From positions 1-64,000 of the forward strand of contig JAEYZG010000024.1 of NCBI GenBank assembly GCA_023428135.1: DNA of 64,000 bases, read 5' to 3'. Below, in pieces: positions 8,429-16,532 of this stretch (positions are counted from its first letter, which is position 1; every line of letters begins with the position of its first letter). The DNA is from Bacteroidota bacterium. GTDB taxonomy: Bacteria; Bacteroidota; Bacteroidia; Cytophagales; Cytophagaceae. The translations under genes and the position numbers were made by a program. Under the pieces are notes generated by a model, which made no database searches, was not told where the DNA came from, and saw only the letters and a list, made by a program, of their open reading frames with translations.

Positions 8429-8602
8429 TTATTTGCTAGTTACTTGCTGACTATTGCTATTTCCTTTAATAGTCTGATTGATAGAATTATCTGTCTTTTT
8501 AATTTTCTTTTTGATTTTTATTACTCCATTTATGGCAAATAGGCTTATTATAAAGCCTAAAATTCCACAAATATTGGCAATTAATGAGATCTCCTTTTCC
8601 AT
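8429..8602 (-). CDS. Small single-span membrane protein of the ABC-3C operon
   Basis: A 57-aa frame from ATG (8600-8602) to TAA (8429-8431), one base before the CTD gene start. Residues about 6-28 (LIANICGILGFIISLFAING) form a single membrane helix with a short acidic N-terminus, followed by a strongly basic stretch (IKIKKKIKKT) that predicts a cytoplasmic C-terminus. The tail, NQTIKGNSNSQQ (about 42-53), is Asn/Gln-rich and resembles the Asn-rich segment near the start of the next protein. The one-base spacing strongly supports a real, co-transcribed gene. I infer a membrane anchor or membrane-active effector for the cassette; no direct family match is recognised. Confidence 0.65.
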   Translation of the reverse strand: MEKEISLIANICGILGFIISLFAINGVIKIKKKIKKTDNSINQTIKGNSNSQQVTSK

Positions 8603-8986
8603 ATTTTTAGCTAAATCAAATTTACTTTTCCTCAGATCACTTAGTTTTCTTTTGAGCTACCTAAGCTTAAAAAAATCCTACTAAGTCTAACCTACAATAT
8701 TACAGCTTTAACAATTCATTGGCAGGTACTATTCAAGCCAGTTTATTTATCTTAATTCTACTAATTCACACACTTTAAAATGGCTTCATCCTTTTCCATT
8801 AGTAAATTTTAAAAAGTCAATGGCTCCAGAAAAATAGGTTGCATAAACTAATATAATATTTAAAATTTAATTCTTGAATATTATAATTTTGAGATATACA
8901 AATTTATCTAATTTTGCTCATATTCAAAAGCCTATTTATGAACTCCTCTCATTTTCATTTAACTTGCTATCCTAAATAAAAAAAAA
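8603..8986. other. Divergent intergenic region
   Basis: About 380 bases of AT-rich DNA between the ABC-3C operon and prmC. The minus strand contains a TAnnTTTG match (TAAATTTG at 8617-8624), a Bacteroidota -7 type box, but without a well-placed -33 TTTG and very close to the start codon, so I do not call it a promoter. No coding frame was seen. Confidence 0.4.
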
Positions 8987-9841
8987 GTGCAACTACTCCC
9001 ATCCAACCTCCATAAAAAACTATCTGCAGCCATCACTGCTTATGACCAAAGCGAAGCAGAGAGCATTGCTTATATACTGATGGAGCATTTCTGGAACCTA
9101 ACCAAAACGGATGTACTGCTCAATCAAAAGACAGCAGAAGTCAATGAAGAAGAATTATCATCATTAATCACAAGAATAAACACAGCAGAACCTGTCCAAT
9201 ACATCACAGGCGAGACCTGGTTTTATGACAGGAAATTTAAAGTCAATAAACATGTTTTAATTCCGAGGTTTGAAACGGAAGAACTTGTTCATCTCATCAT
9301 CAACGAACATAAGAAGAAACAAGATCTTCGTCTGTTGGATGCCTGCACTGGCAGCGGATGTATAGCCATAAGTCTCAGCGCAGAGTTGAATACAGCACAG
9401 ACTTTTGCCGTTGATATCAGCACAGAAGCATTGCAGACCGCAAAAGCAAATGCAGAGCTAAATAATACCCCCGTTACTTTTATACAAGACGATCTTCTTA
9501 ATCCGGATTTAGAAAAGCTGCCTGATAATCTGGATATTTTTGTTAGTAATCCGCCTTATGTAAAAGAAAGCGAAAAGGCACTGATGCACCCCAATGTACT
9601 TGATTATGAGCCGCACCTTGCGCTCTTTGTTGAGGATGATAATCCACTGATATTTTATAAAGCCCTGACAGCGCTTGGAAAAAAACTCCTGAAACCAGGC
9701 GGAAGAATCTATTTTGAAATCAATGAGCAGCTTGGAAAAGAAACTGCAGATGTGCTTAGATCTTTTGATTTTCAGAATATTCGAATCATTAAAGATCTGA
9801 ATGGGAAAGATAGGATAGTGGCAGGAGAAAAAAATAATTGA
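8987..9841 (+). CDS. prmC: Peptide chain release factor N5-glutamine methyltransferase
   Basis: A 284-aa PrmC/HemK. It transfers a methyl group from SAM to the GGQ glutamine of release factors RF1 and RF2. The small helical N-terminal domain covers about residues 1-85; the Rossmann-type methyltransferase domain shows the SAM loop LLDACTGSGCIAISL (about 118-132) and the catalytic SNPPYV motif near residue 187. The start is GTG at 8987 directly after a run of A; no closer ATG gives the full N-terminal domain. It stands alone ahead of the thiamine leader and is normal in length. Confidence 0.93.
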   Translation: MQLLPSNLHKKLSAAITAYDQSEAESIAYILMEHFWNLTKTDVLLNQKTAEVNEEELSSLITRINTAEPVQYITGETWFYDRKFKVNKHVLIPRFETEELVHLIINEHKKKQDLRLLDACTGSGCIAISLSAELNTAQTFAVDISTEALQTAKANAELNNTPVTFIQDDLLNPDLEKLPDNLDIFVSNPPYVKESEKALMHPNVLDYEPHLALFVEDDNPLIFYKALTALGKKLLKPGGRIYFEINEQLGKETADVLRSFDFQNIRIIKDLNGKDRIVAGEKNN

Positions 9842-10040
9842 ACAAATTGTGTCCTTTAGGCTTATGCATTAGAATAAGTTTAATTAAAATAAGCATTAGC
9901 CATTGGAAAATCCTGTCCATCATGTAAATCCATTAGTGATTACTACCTATAGTGGATTGATTAACAGTTACAATGTTTTTAATGCTTAATCCTGGTTTAA
10001 TTTGGATAGGAATTAAAATTAACTTATTTTTACTTTCAAG
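9842..10040. other. Leader region upstream of the TPP riboswitch
   Basis: About 200 bases between prmC and the riboswitch with no gene. The thiamine operon promoter should lie here. I could not pick a convincing -33/-7 pair. Confidence 0.4.
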
Positions 10041-10119
10041 CGACTTTAGGGGTGCCGGAAAAGGCTGAGATTATACCCTTGGAACCTGATTCAGTTAGCA
10101 CTGACGAAGGGAAAAGTTA
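10041..10119 (+). promoter_or_regulatory. TPP riboswitch (THI element)
   Basis: Contains the conserved THI-box landmarks in order: AGGGGTGCC (10048-10056), the pyrimidine-binding core GGCTGAGATTATACCC, GGAACCTGATTCAGTTAGCACTG-like P4/P5 elements and the closing CGAAGGGAA. P1 forms between GACTT (10042-10046) and AAGTT (10114-10118). It lies 63 bases before thiS, so it should control translation or elongation of the downstream operon by thiamine pyrophosphate. Confidence 0.93.
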
Positions 10120-10181
10120 AAGACCTCTCCTCTTTATCTCCAATCTCCTGAAATCGTTGCCTACAACTAAATTCCAAATAC

Positions 10182-10382
10182 ATGGAAGTGATTGTCAACA
10201 ACGAAAGAACACCAATTACATCAAACAAGCTTAGCGCTCTGCTGGATCAACTCAATATTAAAGAGTCCAAAGGCGTAGCTGTAGCTATCAATGACAGAGT
10301 TTTACCCAAAAAACACTGGCCCACTCAAACCCTCAAAGATCAGGACAAAGTAACAATTATCAGAGCCACGCAAGGAGGCTGA
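10182..10382 (+). CDS. thiS: Sulfur carrier protein ThiS
   Basis: A 66-aa ubiquitin-fold sulfur carrier. It ends in ATQGG, the di-glycine tail that is adenylated by ThiF and converted to a thiocarboxylate that donates sulfur to the thiazole ring on ThiG. The N-terminus MEVIVNNERTPI and the central KGVAVAINDRVLPKKHW strand match the family. It is the first gene after the TPP riboswitch and is 25 bases ahead of thiC, which fits the common thiS-thiC opening of thiamine operons in Bacteroidota. Confidence 0.93.
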   Translation: MEVIVNNERTPITSNKLSALLDQLNIKESKGVAVAINDRVLPKKHWPTQTLKDQDKVTIIRATQGG

Positions 10383-10407
10383 TTCTTTATATTTTAACCA
10401 TTTTAAT

Positions 10408-12267
10408 ATGAGAAAAGACAAAATTCCATCAGCAGAAAGCATCACAAGAGATCCATATACAGGGTCACGTAAAATCTATGTGAAAGGTACTTTCCATGAT
10501 ATAAAGGTGGCAATGAGAGAGATTTCTCTGACTGATACTGTTTTTAAATTCAATAACAATAAAACAGAGAAAAATCCTGCTGTCACAGTATACGATACCA
10601 GCGGACCTTATACCGATCCGGATGTTCAGATAGATGTTAAAAAAGGTCTTCCAAGACTTCGTGAAGAATGGATTCTTAAGAGAGGTGATGTGGAAGAACT
10701 TTCTGAAATCTCTTCTGATTATGGTAAACAGAGATTCTACAACAACGAACTTGATCACCTTCGTTTCGAACATATTAAAAAGCCGCTAAAGGCTAAGAAA
10801 GGTCATAATGTAAGTCAGTTGCATTATGCTAAAAAAGGCATCATCACTCCTGAAATGGAATACATCGCCATCCGCGAAAACCAAAGAATACAGGAAGTGC
10901 AGAATCTTGGCTGCCAGCACGCTGGCCACAGCTTCGGTGCTAATACTCCTAAAGGTTTTATCACTCCTGAATTTGTAAGAGACGAGATCGCTGCAGGTAG
11001 AGCGATCATTCCAAATAACATCAATCACCCTGAAAGCGAACCGATGATCATCGGTAGAAACTTCCTGGTGAAAATTAATGCCAACATCGGTAACTCTGCA
11101 GTAACTTCAAGCATAGAAGAAGAAGTTGAAAAGGCTGTATGGGCTTGCAGATGGGGAGCAGATACCATCATGGATCTTTCTACAGGAAAGAATATTCATG
11201 AAACAAGAGAGTGGATCATCAGAAACTCTCCTGTACCTATCGGTACTGTACCAATCTATCAGGCACTTGAAAAAGTAAATGGTAAAGCTGAAGACCTTAC
11301 CTGGGAAATCTTCAGAGATACTTTGATCGAACAGGCTGAGCAGGGAGTGGATTACTTCACTATTCATGCCGGTGTACTTTTAAGATATGTACCGCTTACT
11401 GCGAAAAGAGTAACAGGTATCGTATCAAGAGGTGGTTCTATCATGGCGAAATGGTGTCTTGCGCATCATAAAGAAAACTTCTTATACACACACTTCGAAG
11501 AGATCTGCGAAATCATGAAAGCTTATGATGTTGCATTCTCTCTTGGAGATGGTTTACGTCCTGGTTCTATCGCAGATGCTAACGATGCTGCTCAGTTCGG
11601 AGAGCTTGAAACGCTGGGCGAATTGACCAAAATTGCATGGAAGCATGATGTGCAGGTGATGATTGAAGGTCCTGGTCACGTGCCTATGCACCTTATCAAA
11701 GAAAACATGGACAAGCAATTGAGAGAGTGCCATGAAGCACCTTTCTACACACTTGGCCCATTGACTACAGACATTGCTCCGGGTTATGACCATATCACTT
11801 CAGCCATCGGTGCTGCAATGATAGGCTGGTTCGGCTGCGCAATGCTTTGCTACGTTACTCCAAAAGAACACCTTGGTCTTCCAAACAAGAAAGACGTTAA
11901 AGACGGTGTTATTACCTATAAAATTGCAGCACACGCTGCCGACCTTGCCAAAGGGCATCCGGGAGCTCAATACCGCGACAATGCATTGAGTAAAGCAAGA
12001 TTTGAATTCAGATGGGAAGATCAGTTCAATCTTTCTCTTGATCCGGATACTGCAAGAGAATATCACGACGAGACATTACCTGCTGAAGGTGCTAAAGTTG
12101 CACACTTCTGCTCTATGTGCGGACCGAACTTCTGTTCTATGAAAATTACTCAGGATGTTCGTGATTTTGCTGAGAAACAAGGGTTGTCAGAACAAGAAGC
12201 TCTTGAGGCAGGAATGAAAGAAAAGTCTTCTGAGTTTACAAAAACAGGAGGAGAAATCTACATATAG
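10408..12267 (+). CDS. thiC: Phosphomethylpyrimidine synthase ThiC
   Basis: A 619-aa radical-SAM enzyme that rearranges aminoimidazole ribotide to hydroxymethylpyrimidine phosphate. The C-terminal cluster motif is intact, CSMCGPNFCSM (about 568-578), with the non-classical CxxCxxxxC spacing. Other landmarks: GCQHAGHSFGANTP (about 168), the barrel core MIEGPGHVPMHLIKENM and LGPLTTDIAPGYDHITSAIGA. Length is as expected for the bacterial ThiC form with the extended N-terminal domain. Second gene in the operon; the next gene follows after 14 bases. Confidence 0.97.
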   Translation: MRKDKIPSAESITRDPYTGSRKIYVKGTFHDIKVAMREISLTDTVFKFNNNKTEKNPAVTVYDTSGPYTDPDVQIDVKKGLPRLREEWILKRGDVEELSEISSDYGKQRFYNNELDHLRFEHIKKPLKAKKGHNVSQLHYAKKGIITPEMEYIAIRENQRIQEVQNLGCQHAGHSFGANTPKGFITPEFVRDEIAAGRAIIPNNINHPESEPMIIGRNFLVKINANIGNSAVTSSIEEEVEKAVWACRWGADTIMDLSTGKNIHETREWIIRNSPVPIGTVPIYQALEKVNGKAEDLTWEIFRDTLIEQAEQGVDYFTIHAGVLLRYVPLTAKRVTGIVSRGGSIMAKWCLAHHKENFLYTHFEEICEIMKAYDVAFSLGDGLRPGSIADANDAAQFGELETLGELTKIAWKHDVQVMIEGPGHVPMHLIKENMDKQLRECHEAPFYTLGPLTTDIAPGYDHITSAIGAAMIGWFGCAMLCYVTPKEHLGLPNKKDVKDGVITYKIAAHAADLAKGHPGAQYRDNALSKARFEFRWEDQFNLSLDPDTAREYHDETLPAEGAKVAHFCSMCGPNFCSMKITQDVRDFAEKQGLSEQEALEAGMKEKSSEFTKTGGEIYI

Positions 12268-12281
12268 ATTTTCCTGAATGC

Positions 12282-12920
12282 ATGCAACTCATTGTCATAA
12301 CGAATGAACAACCTTTAAGAAGAGAGCATGATTTAATTCATGCCCTCTTTGAAGAAGGTCTGGAAGTATTGCATATCAGAAAACCCTATAGTGCTCTTCA
12401 TGAAGTAGAAGCTTATGTAGAAGGGATAAATCCTGCATACTACAATAGAATCTCCATTCATCGGATGCCTGAAATTGTTAAAAGATTTCCTTTACGAGGT
12501 TGTCATTTCAGTTATGATGCTTTCAAAGAAGACAATAAGGATTTAAAACTGATACATAAATACCGGCAAGACAATCGTTTGATCAGTTGTTCCTGTCATT
12601 CTGTTGAAGATCTGAAAGCAGCTAAAGAAATAACGGATTATCAGTTTATCAGTCCGCTGTTTGACAGTATCTCAAAAACAGGATACAAGGCAGGAATAGA
12701 TCTCTATGAGTTAATCAAATTTCTATCAGAACATAATACAACTACATTCGGATTAGGTGGTATTGATGAGCATACGATTCCCCATTTGAGGAATACAGGA
12801 TTAAGCGGAGTAGTTGTATTGGGGATTATCTGGAAGCAGTTTGCTGAAGATGCAGATGTTAAAAAAGCAGTTCAAAGATATATATTGCTTAGAGAAACGA
12901 TAGCCCAAGTGGCTCAGTAA
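12282..12920 (+). CDS. tenI: TenI-like thiazole tautomerase (ThiE superfamily)
   Basis: A 212-aa protein of the ThiE/TenI barrel superfamily. It differs from the true ThiE encoded downstream. The IxNDN motif that binds pyrophosphate in ThiE is ISIHRMPE here (about 57-64), so coupling activity is doubtful. By contrast it has CSCHSVEDLKAAKE (about 106), matching the SVHS region of Bacillus TenI, where the histidine is the key residue for aromatising the thiazole carboxylate. I therefore infer TenI-type thiazole tautomerase rather than a second thiamine phosphate synthase. The GLGGID phosphate loop near 165 is retained. It lies 14 bases after thiC and two bases before thiD. Confidence 0.68.
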   Translation: MQLIVITNEQPLRREHDLIHALFEEGLEVLHIRKPYSALHEVEAYVEGINPAYYNRISIHRMPEIVKRFPLRGCHFSYDAFKEDNKDLKLIHKYRQDNRLISCSCHSVEDLKAAKEITDYQFISPLFDSISKTGYKAGIDLYELIKFLSEHNTTTFGLGGIDEHTIPHLRNTGLSGVVVLGIIWKQFAEDADVKKAVQRYILLRETIAQVAQ

Positions 12921-12922
12921 GA

Positions 12923-13678
12923 ATGAACAGAATAAGAACAAAAGTTCTTTCCATTGCAGGATTTGACCCAAGTGCAGGAGCAGGAGTTCTTGCGGATATC
13001 AAAACTTTTGAATCGCATAAAGTTTATGGTTTTGGGGTGGTATCATCCTTGACGGTTCAGAATGAAAAAGAATTTCTTTCCAATCAATGGATTCCAGTTG
13101 AAGCCATACTTCAACAAATAGATGTCTTGTTGAAAGAGCATAAAGTGGAATTTGTTAAGATCGGATTGGTAGAAAGTTATGATGTTCTTCTGAAGCTTAC
13201 TGAGGTGCTGAAAGGCTATAATCCTAAGATAAAGATTGTCTGGGATCCTGTGATAAAAGCCAGTGCTGGCTTTACATTTCATGAAGATCAGAACCAGGAG
13301 AAGATAAGTAAAGTGTGTTCTGCACTTCACATGGTCACACCTAACTGGCAGGAGATACAATTTCTTGTTCCTGAAAAAGATCCAATGGAAGCGGGCAAAT
13401 ACCTTAGCAGCTTTTGCAATGTTTATCTTAAAGGGGGGCATAATAGTAAAGATGAAGCAAGGGATTATCTGTTTTCAATGGATGGAAAAGTTTATCCTTT
13501 TAAACCTAAATCGATAGTCAACTATCCTAAACATGGCTCTGGTTGTGTGCTTTCGTCTGCCATTACAGCAAATCTGTCAAAAGGTTATCCTTTAAAAAAG
13601 GCCTGTATCAGAGCTAAAGACTACATTACAAAGTTCCTTGCAAGTAATCAGACCTTGCTTGGAAATCACAAAGGTTAA
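12923..13678 (+). CDS. thiD: Hydroxymethylpyrimidine (phosphate) kinase ThiD
   Basis: A 251-aa ribokinase-like enzyme that phosphorylates HMP and HMP-P to HMP-PP. The N-terminal substrate loop GFDPSAGAGVLADIKTF (about 13-29), the VWDPVIKAS strand near 110 and the C-terminal anion-hole motif HGSGCVLSSAITANL near 205 are present. The Cys in GSGC is the usual variant of the catalytic Asp-type GTGC loop in this family. Slightly short of the Gram-negative average but complete. Two bases separate it from the tenI-like gene and six from thiE. Confidence 0.93.
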   Translation: MNRIRTKVLSIAGFDPSAGAGVLADIKTFESHKVYGFGVVSSLTVQNEKEFLSNQWIPVEAILQQIDVLLKEHKVEFVKIGLVESYDVLLKLTEVLKGYNPKIKIVWDPVIKASAGFTFHEDQNQEKISKVCSALHMVTPNWQEIQFLVPEKDPMEAGKYLSSFCNVYLKGGHNSKDEARDYLFSMDGKVYPFKPKSIVNYPKHGSGCVLSSAITANLSKGYPLKKACIRAKDYITKFLASNQTLLGNHKG

Positions 13679-13684
13679 ATCAAC

Positions 13685-14326
13685 ATGCGGATTTCAAGAT
13701 TACATTATATAACACAAGATAATATCCCGGGATATACACATGCAAAGCTTGCTGAAGAGGCATGCAAGGGCGGTGCAGACTGGGTACAGTTAAGAGTAAA
13801 GGGCAAAGGCACAGCGGAGTGGAGAAAGATTGCGGAGGAGACGCTTGCTGTTTGTCAGAAATACAATGCAAAACTCATCATCAATGATAATGTGAGGATT
13901 GCGAAAGAGATTGGTGCTGACGGTGTTCATTTGGGAAATGATGATATGCATCCTGAAGAGGCTAGGGAGAAGCTGGGGGAAAAGTTTATTATCGGTGGTA
14001 CTGCTAATACTTTCTTTCACCTCGAATCCAAATTTCGGTTTGCAGATTATATCGGACTTGGTCCTTTTCGTTTCACCAGTACAAAGGAAAAGCTTAGTCC
14101 TGTGCTTGGTGCCGAGGGTTACAAGCAGATCCTTAGTTCATGCAAGAGTTCTGGAATAGATATCCCAGTCATCGCTATCGGTGGAATAAAAGAAGATGAT
14201 CTTGATGGAATTTTCCAAACGGGCATTTATGGAGTAGCTATCGCTTCAATTGTCAATGCTGCTGAAAACAAAGCTGCAGCAATGAAGAATTTTATTCAGC
14301 ATTTAGAAAAAGTGTCGCTTCAATAA
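13685..14326 (+). CDS. thiE: Thiamine phosphate synthase ThiE
   Basis: A 213-aa TIM-barrel enzyme joining HMP-PP to thiazole phosphate. Motifs are canonical: WVQLRVKGK (about 36-44) for the pyrophosphate, LIINDNVRIAKEIGADGVHLG (catalytic Asn-Asp), YIGLGPFRFTSTKEK (thiazole loop) and VIAIGGI with IYGVAIAS for phosphate. This is the functional ThiE of the operon, in contrast to the degenerate homologue two genes upstream. It begins six bases after thiD and thiG follows after eight bases. Confidence 0.95.
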   Translation: MRISRLHYITQDNIPGYTHAKLAEEACKGGADWVQLRVKGKGTAEWRKIAEETLAVCQKYNAKLIINDNVRIAKEIGADGVHLGNDDMHPEEAREKLGEKFIIGGTANTFFHLESKFRFADYIGLGPFRFTSTKEKLSPVLGAEGYKQILSSCKSSGIDIPVIAIGGIKEDDLDGIFQTGIYGVAIASIVNAAENKAAAMKNFIQHLEKVSLQ

Positions 14327-14334
14327 CTAATCAT

Positions 14335-15108
14335 ATGAAACCACTGGTAATTGCAGGCAAAACATTCAACTCAAGACTTTTTACAGGTACAGGAAAGTTC
14401 TCTTCAGGTAAGCTGATGCAGGATGCTCTGCTGGCCTCAGGTTCTGAACTTGTAACTGTTGCTTTAAAGCGCATCGATTTGAAAAATCAGGAAGATGAAA
14501 TTCTTCCTTATCTTAATCATAGTCAGTTCAATTTATTACCCAATACTTCCGGAGTCAGAAATGCTAAAGAAGCCATCTTTGCTGCACAGCTGGCAAGAGA
14601 AGCTCTGGAGACCAACTGGCTTAAACTTGAAATACATCCTGATCCTAAATACCTTCTTCCGGATCCTATTGAAACATTAAAGGCTGCGGAAGAACTGGTA
14701 AAACAAGGGTTTATCGTGTTGCCTTATATCAATGCAGATCCGGTTCTTTGCAAAAGACTGGAAGAAGTAGGAACTGCTGCGGTAATGCCTTTAGGTTCTC
14801 CCATAGGTTCTAATAGCGGCCTGCAGACCAAAGCGATGCTTGAAATTATCATTGAGCAAAGTAAAGTTCCGGTTGTAATCGATGCAGGTATCGGCGCTCC
14901 GAGCCATGCTGCAGAAGCTCTTGAAATGGGAGCAGATGCTGTTCTTATCAACACGGCCATGGCTGTTTCAGCTGATCCTGTGAAAATATCAATTGCATTT
15001 AAAATGGCAGTGGAAGCTGGTAGAATGGCTTTCGAAGCCAAGATGGGCAAATCAGTGAAGGAAGCAGTTGCAAGCAGTCCTCTTACAGCATTTCTTGACG
15101 AACTATAA
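14335..15108 (+). CDS. thiG: Thiazole synthase ThiG
   Basis: A 257-aa TIM-barrel enzyme that condenses deoxyxylulose phosphate, dehydroglycine and ThiS thiocarboxylate into the thiazole. The Schiff-base lysine lies in TNWLKLEIHPDPKYLLPD (about 94-111), and the phosphate-binding region is PSHAAEALEMGADAVLINTA (about 184-203). Length is normal. It precedes thiH by two bases, matching the known ThiG-ThiH complex. Confidence 0.95.
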   Translation: MKPLVIAGKTFNSRLFTGTGKFSSGKLMQDALLASGSELVTVALKRIDLKNQEDEILPYLNHSQFNLLPNTSGVRNAKEAIFAAQLAREALETNWLKLEIHPDPKYLLPDPIETLKAAEELVKQGFIVLPYINADPVLCKRLEEVGTAAVMPLGSPIGSNSGLQTKAMLEIIIEQSKVPVVIDAGIGAPSHAAEALEMGADAVLINTAMAVSADPVKISIAFKMAVEAGRMAFEAKMGKSVKEAVASSPLTAFLDEL

Positions 15109-15110
15109 TC

Positions 15111-16238
15111 ATGAACAGCTTTCTCAACGTTTTCGAAAAACATTCATGGGAAGAAGTGAAGGCAAGCATCTATTCTAAAACAGAAGCAGATGTGCGCATT
15201 GCTTTGAATAAAAAGAAACGTGATCTTGAAGATTTCAAAGCATTGATTTCTCCTTCTGCTGTTCCTTTCCTTGAAGAAATGGCAAAGCTCAGCAGAGAGC
15301 TGACGCTGAAAAGATTCGGTAATACGATTCAGATGTTCGTTCCGATGTATCTTTCTAATGAATGTCAGAACATCTGCACTTATTGTGGTTTCAGCCTTGA
15401 TAATCCGATGAGGAGGACAACTCTTACGGAGCAACAGATCGAGAAAGAAATAGAAGTAATCAAATCCTACGGATACGACCATATTCTGGTTGTAACAGGG
15501 GAAGCCAACAAAACGGTAGGTGTTGATTATTTTGAAAAAGCCATTAAGCAAATCAGGCCTCACTTTGCCAACATCTCCATGGAGGTGCAACCTCTGGATC
15601 AGGATGAATATGAAATGCTTCTTCCTCTTGGTATTCATGGGGTATTGGTTTATCAGGAGACCTATCACGAGGACAATTATAAATTCCATCATCCTAAGGG
15701 AAAAAAATCCAACTTCGAATATCGTCTTGATACTCCTGACAGATTAGGAAAAGCAGGTGTACATAAAATAGGTCTTGGTGTGTTGATTGGTCTTGAAGAC
15801 TGGAGAGCAGATTCTTTCTTCAATGCACTTCATCTTGACTATCTTGAAAAGACTTACTGGAAAACCAAATACAGCGTTTCATTCCCTCGTCTTCGTCCTT
15901 ACGCAGGAAAAGAGCCCAAAGTAGACATGTCAGACAGAGAGCTCGTGCAGCTGATCTGTGCGTATAGAATTTTTAACGAGGAGTTGGAGTTGACTATATC
16001 AACCAGAGAAAGCGAGAAATTCAGAAATAACATTATCAAGCTTGGGATCACCACCGTTAGTGCAGGCTCGAAAACAGATCCCGGAGGATATGCTTCCAAT
16101 ACTGATGCTTTGGAACAATTCGAAATTTCGGATGAAAGAACACCTCAGGAAGTTGCTTCTATGATTAAAGATCAGGGCTATGAAGTGGTATGGAAGGATT
16201 GGGATCAGGCTTATGAAGTTGTAGGTGATAAGTTGTAA
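15111..16238 (+). CDS. thiH: Tyrosine lyase ThiH (2-iminoacetate synthase)
   Basis: A 375-aa radical-SAM enzyme that cleaves tyrosine to dehydroglycine for thiazole formation. The cluster motif CQNICTYCGF (about 84-93) has the CxxxCxxC spacing, preceded by FVPMYLSNE. The following GEANK and GLEDWRAD segments are family features. Use of ThiH rather than the oxygen-dependent ThiO fits low-oxygen capability, although this is only an inference. Last gene of the tight thi cluster; two hairpins follow about 90 bases later. Confidence 0.96.
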   Translation: MNSFLNVFEKHSWEEVKASIYSKTEADVRIALNKKKRDLEDFKALISPSAVPFLEEMAKLSRELTLKRFGNTIQMFVPMYLSNECQNICTYCGFSLDNPMRRTTLTEQQIEKEIEVIKSYGYDHILVVTGEANKTVGVDYFEKAIKQIRPHFANISMEVQPLDQDEYEMLLPLGIHGVLVYQETYHEDNYKFHHPKGKKSNFEYRLDTPDRLGKAGVHKIGLGVLIGLEDWRADSFFNALHLDYLEKTYWKTKYSVSFPRLRPYAGKEPKVDMSDRELVQLICAYRIFNEELELTISTRESEKFRNNIIKLGITTVSAGSKTDPGGYASNTDALEQFEISDERTPQEVASMIKDQGYEVVWKDWDQAYEVVGDKL

Positions 16239-16240
16239 GT

Positions 16241-16310
16241 TTTAAGAAAAGCTGAAAGCTGAAAGCTTAAAGTTAAAAGTATAAAGTTCAAGGTGAAAAC
16301 TTTAAAGTTT
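16241..16310. repeat. AAAGTT-type short tandem repeat
   Basis: About 70 bases of imperfect copies of 7-10-base units such as GAAAGCTT, AAAGTTAAAAG, TATAAAGTTCAAGG. The same kind of sequence appears at 38895-39060 and 40105-40135. It is non-coding and may be a lineage-specific intergenic repeat. Confidence 0.6.
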
Positions 16311-16327
16311 CCACTAAGCTAATATAG

Positions 16328-16376
16328 TCCTCGCTTGCAGCGAGGATTCAGGGAATAGCGATTGTATCGCTTTTTG
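16328..16376 (+). terminator. Tandem hairpins after the thi operon
   Basis: First hairpin TCCTCGCT / AGCGAGGA (16328-16346, 3-base loop), then AGCGAT / ATCGCT (16357-16371) followed directly by TTTTT. The second fits an intrinsic terminator for the thi operon; the first may be a dispersed palindrome. Confidence 0.55.
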
Positions 16377-16443
16377 TTCCTTCTGATAAGATACCGAAAA
16401 TGAAGTATAATTCAGAACTTAGAAATTATCTGTGGTTGCCTGT

Positions 16444-16469
16444 GGTGTCGGCTCGAAAGAGCCTACACC
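16444..16469. repeat. Palindromic intergenic element
   Basis: GGTGT-C-GGCTC, GAAA loop, GAGCC-T-ACACC: two stacked 5-bp arms around a stable GAAA tetraloop with one mismatch. It lies between the thi operon and a small lipoprotein gene. No T tract follows, so I call it a dispersed structured repeat, not a terminator. Confidence 0.45.
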
Positions 16470-16532
16470 ATTTGAAACCTGAGGCTTAAATTTGAAGTCA
16501 GATCTTTCCTGATTTTTTAATTACAATCAAAA

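Noticed and set aside
8617..8624. TAAATTTG box as promoter of the ABC-3C operon
   Set aside because: The -7 consensus fits, but there is no TTTG at the right distance and it is only about 15 bases from the start codon.
15144..15692. Minus-strand open frame of 182 codons inside thiH
   Set aside because: It is antisense to a clear radical-SAM gene and its translation is rich in Phe, His and Ile, as expected for a shadow frame.
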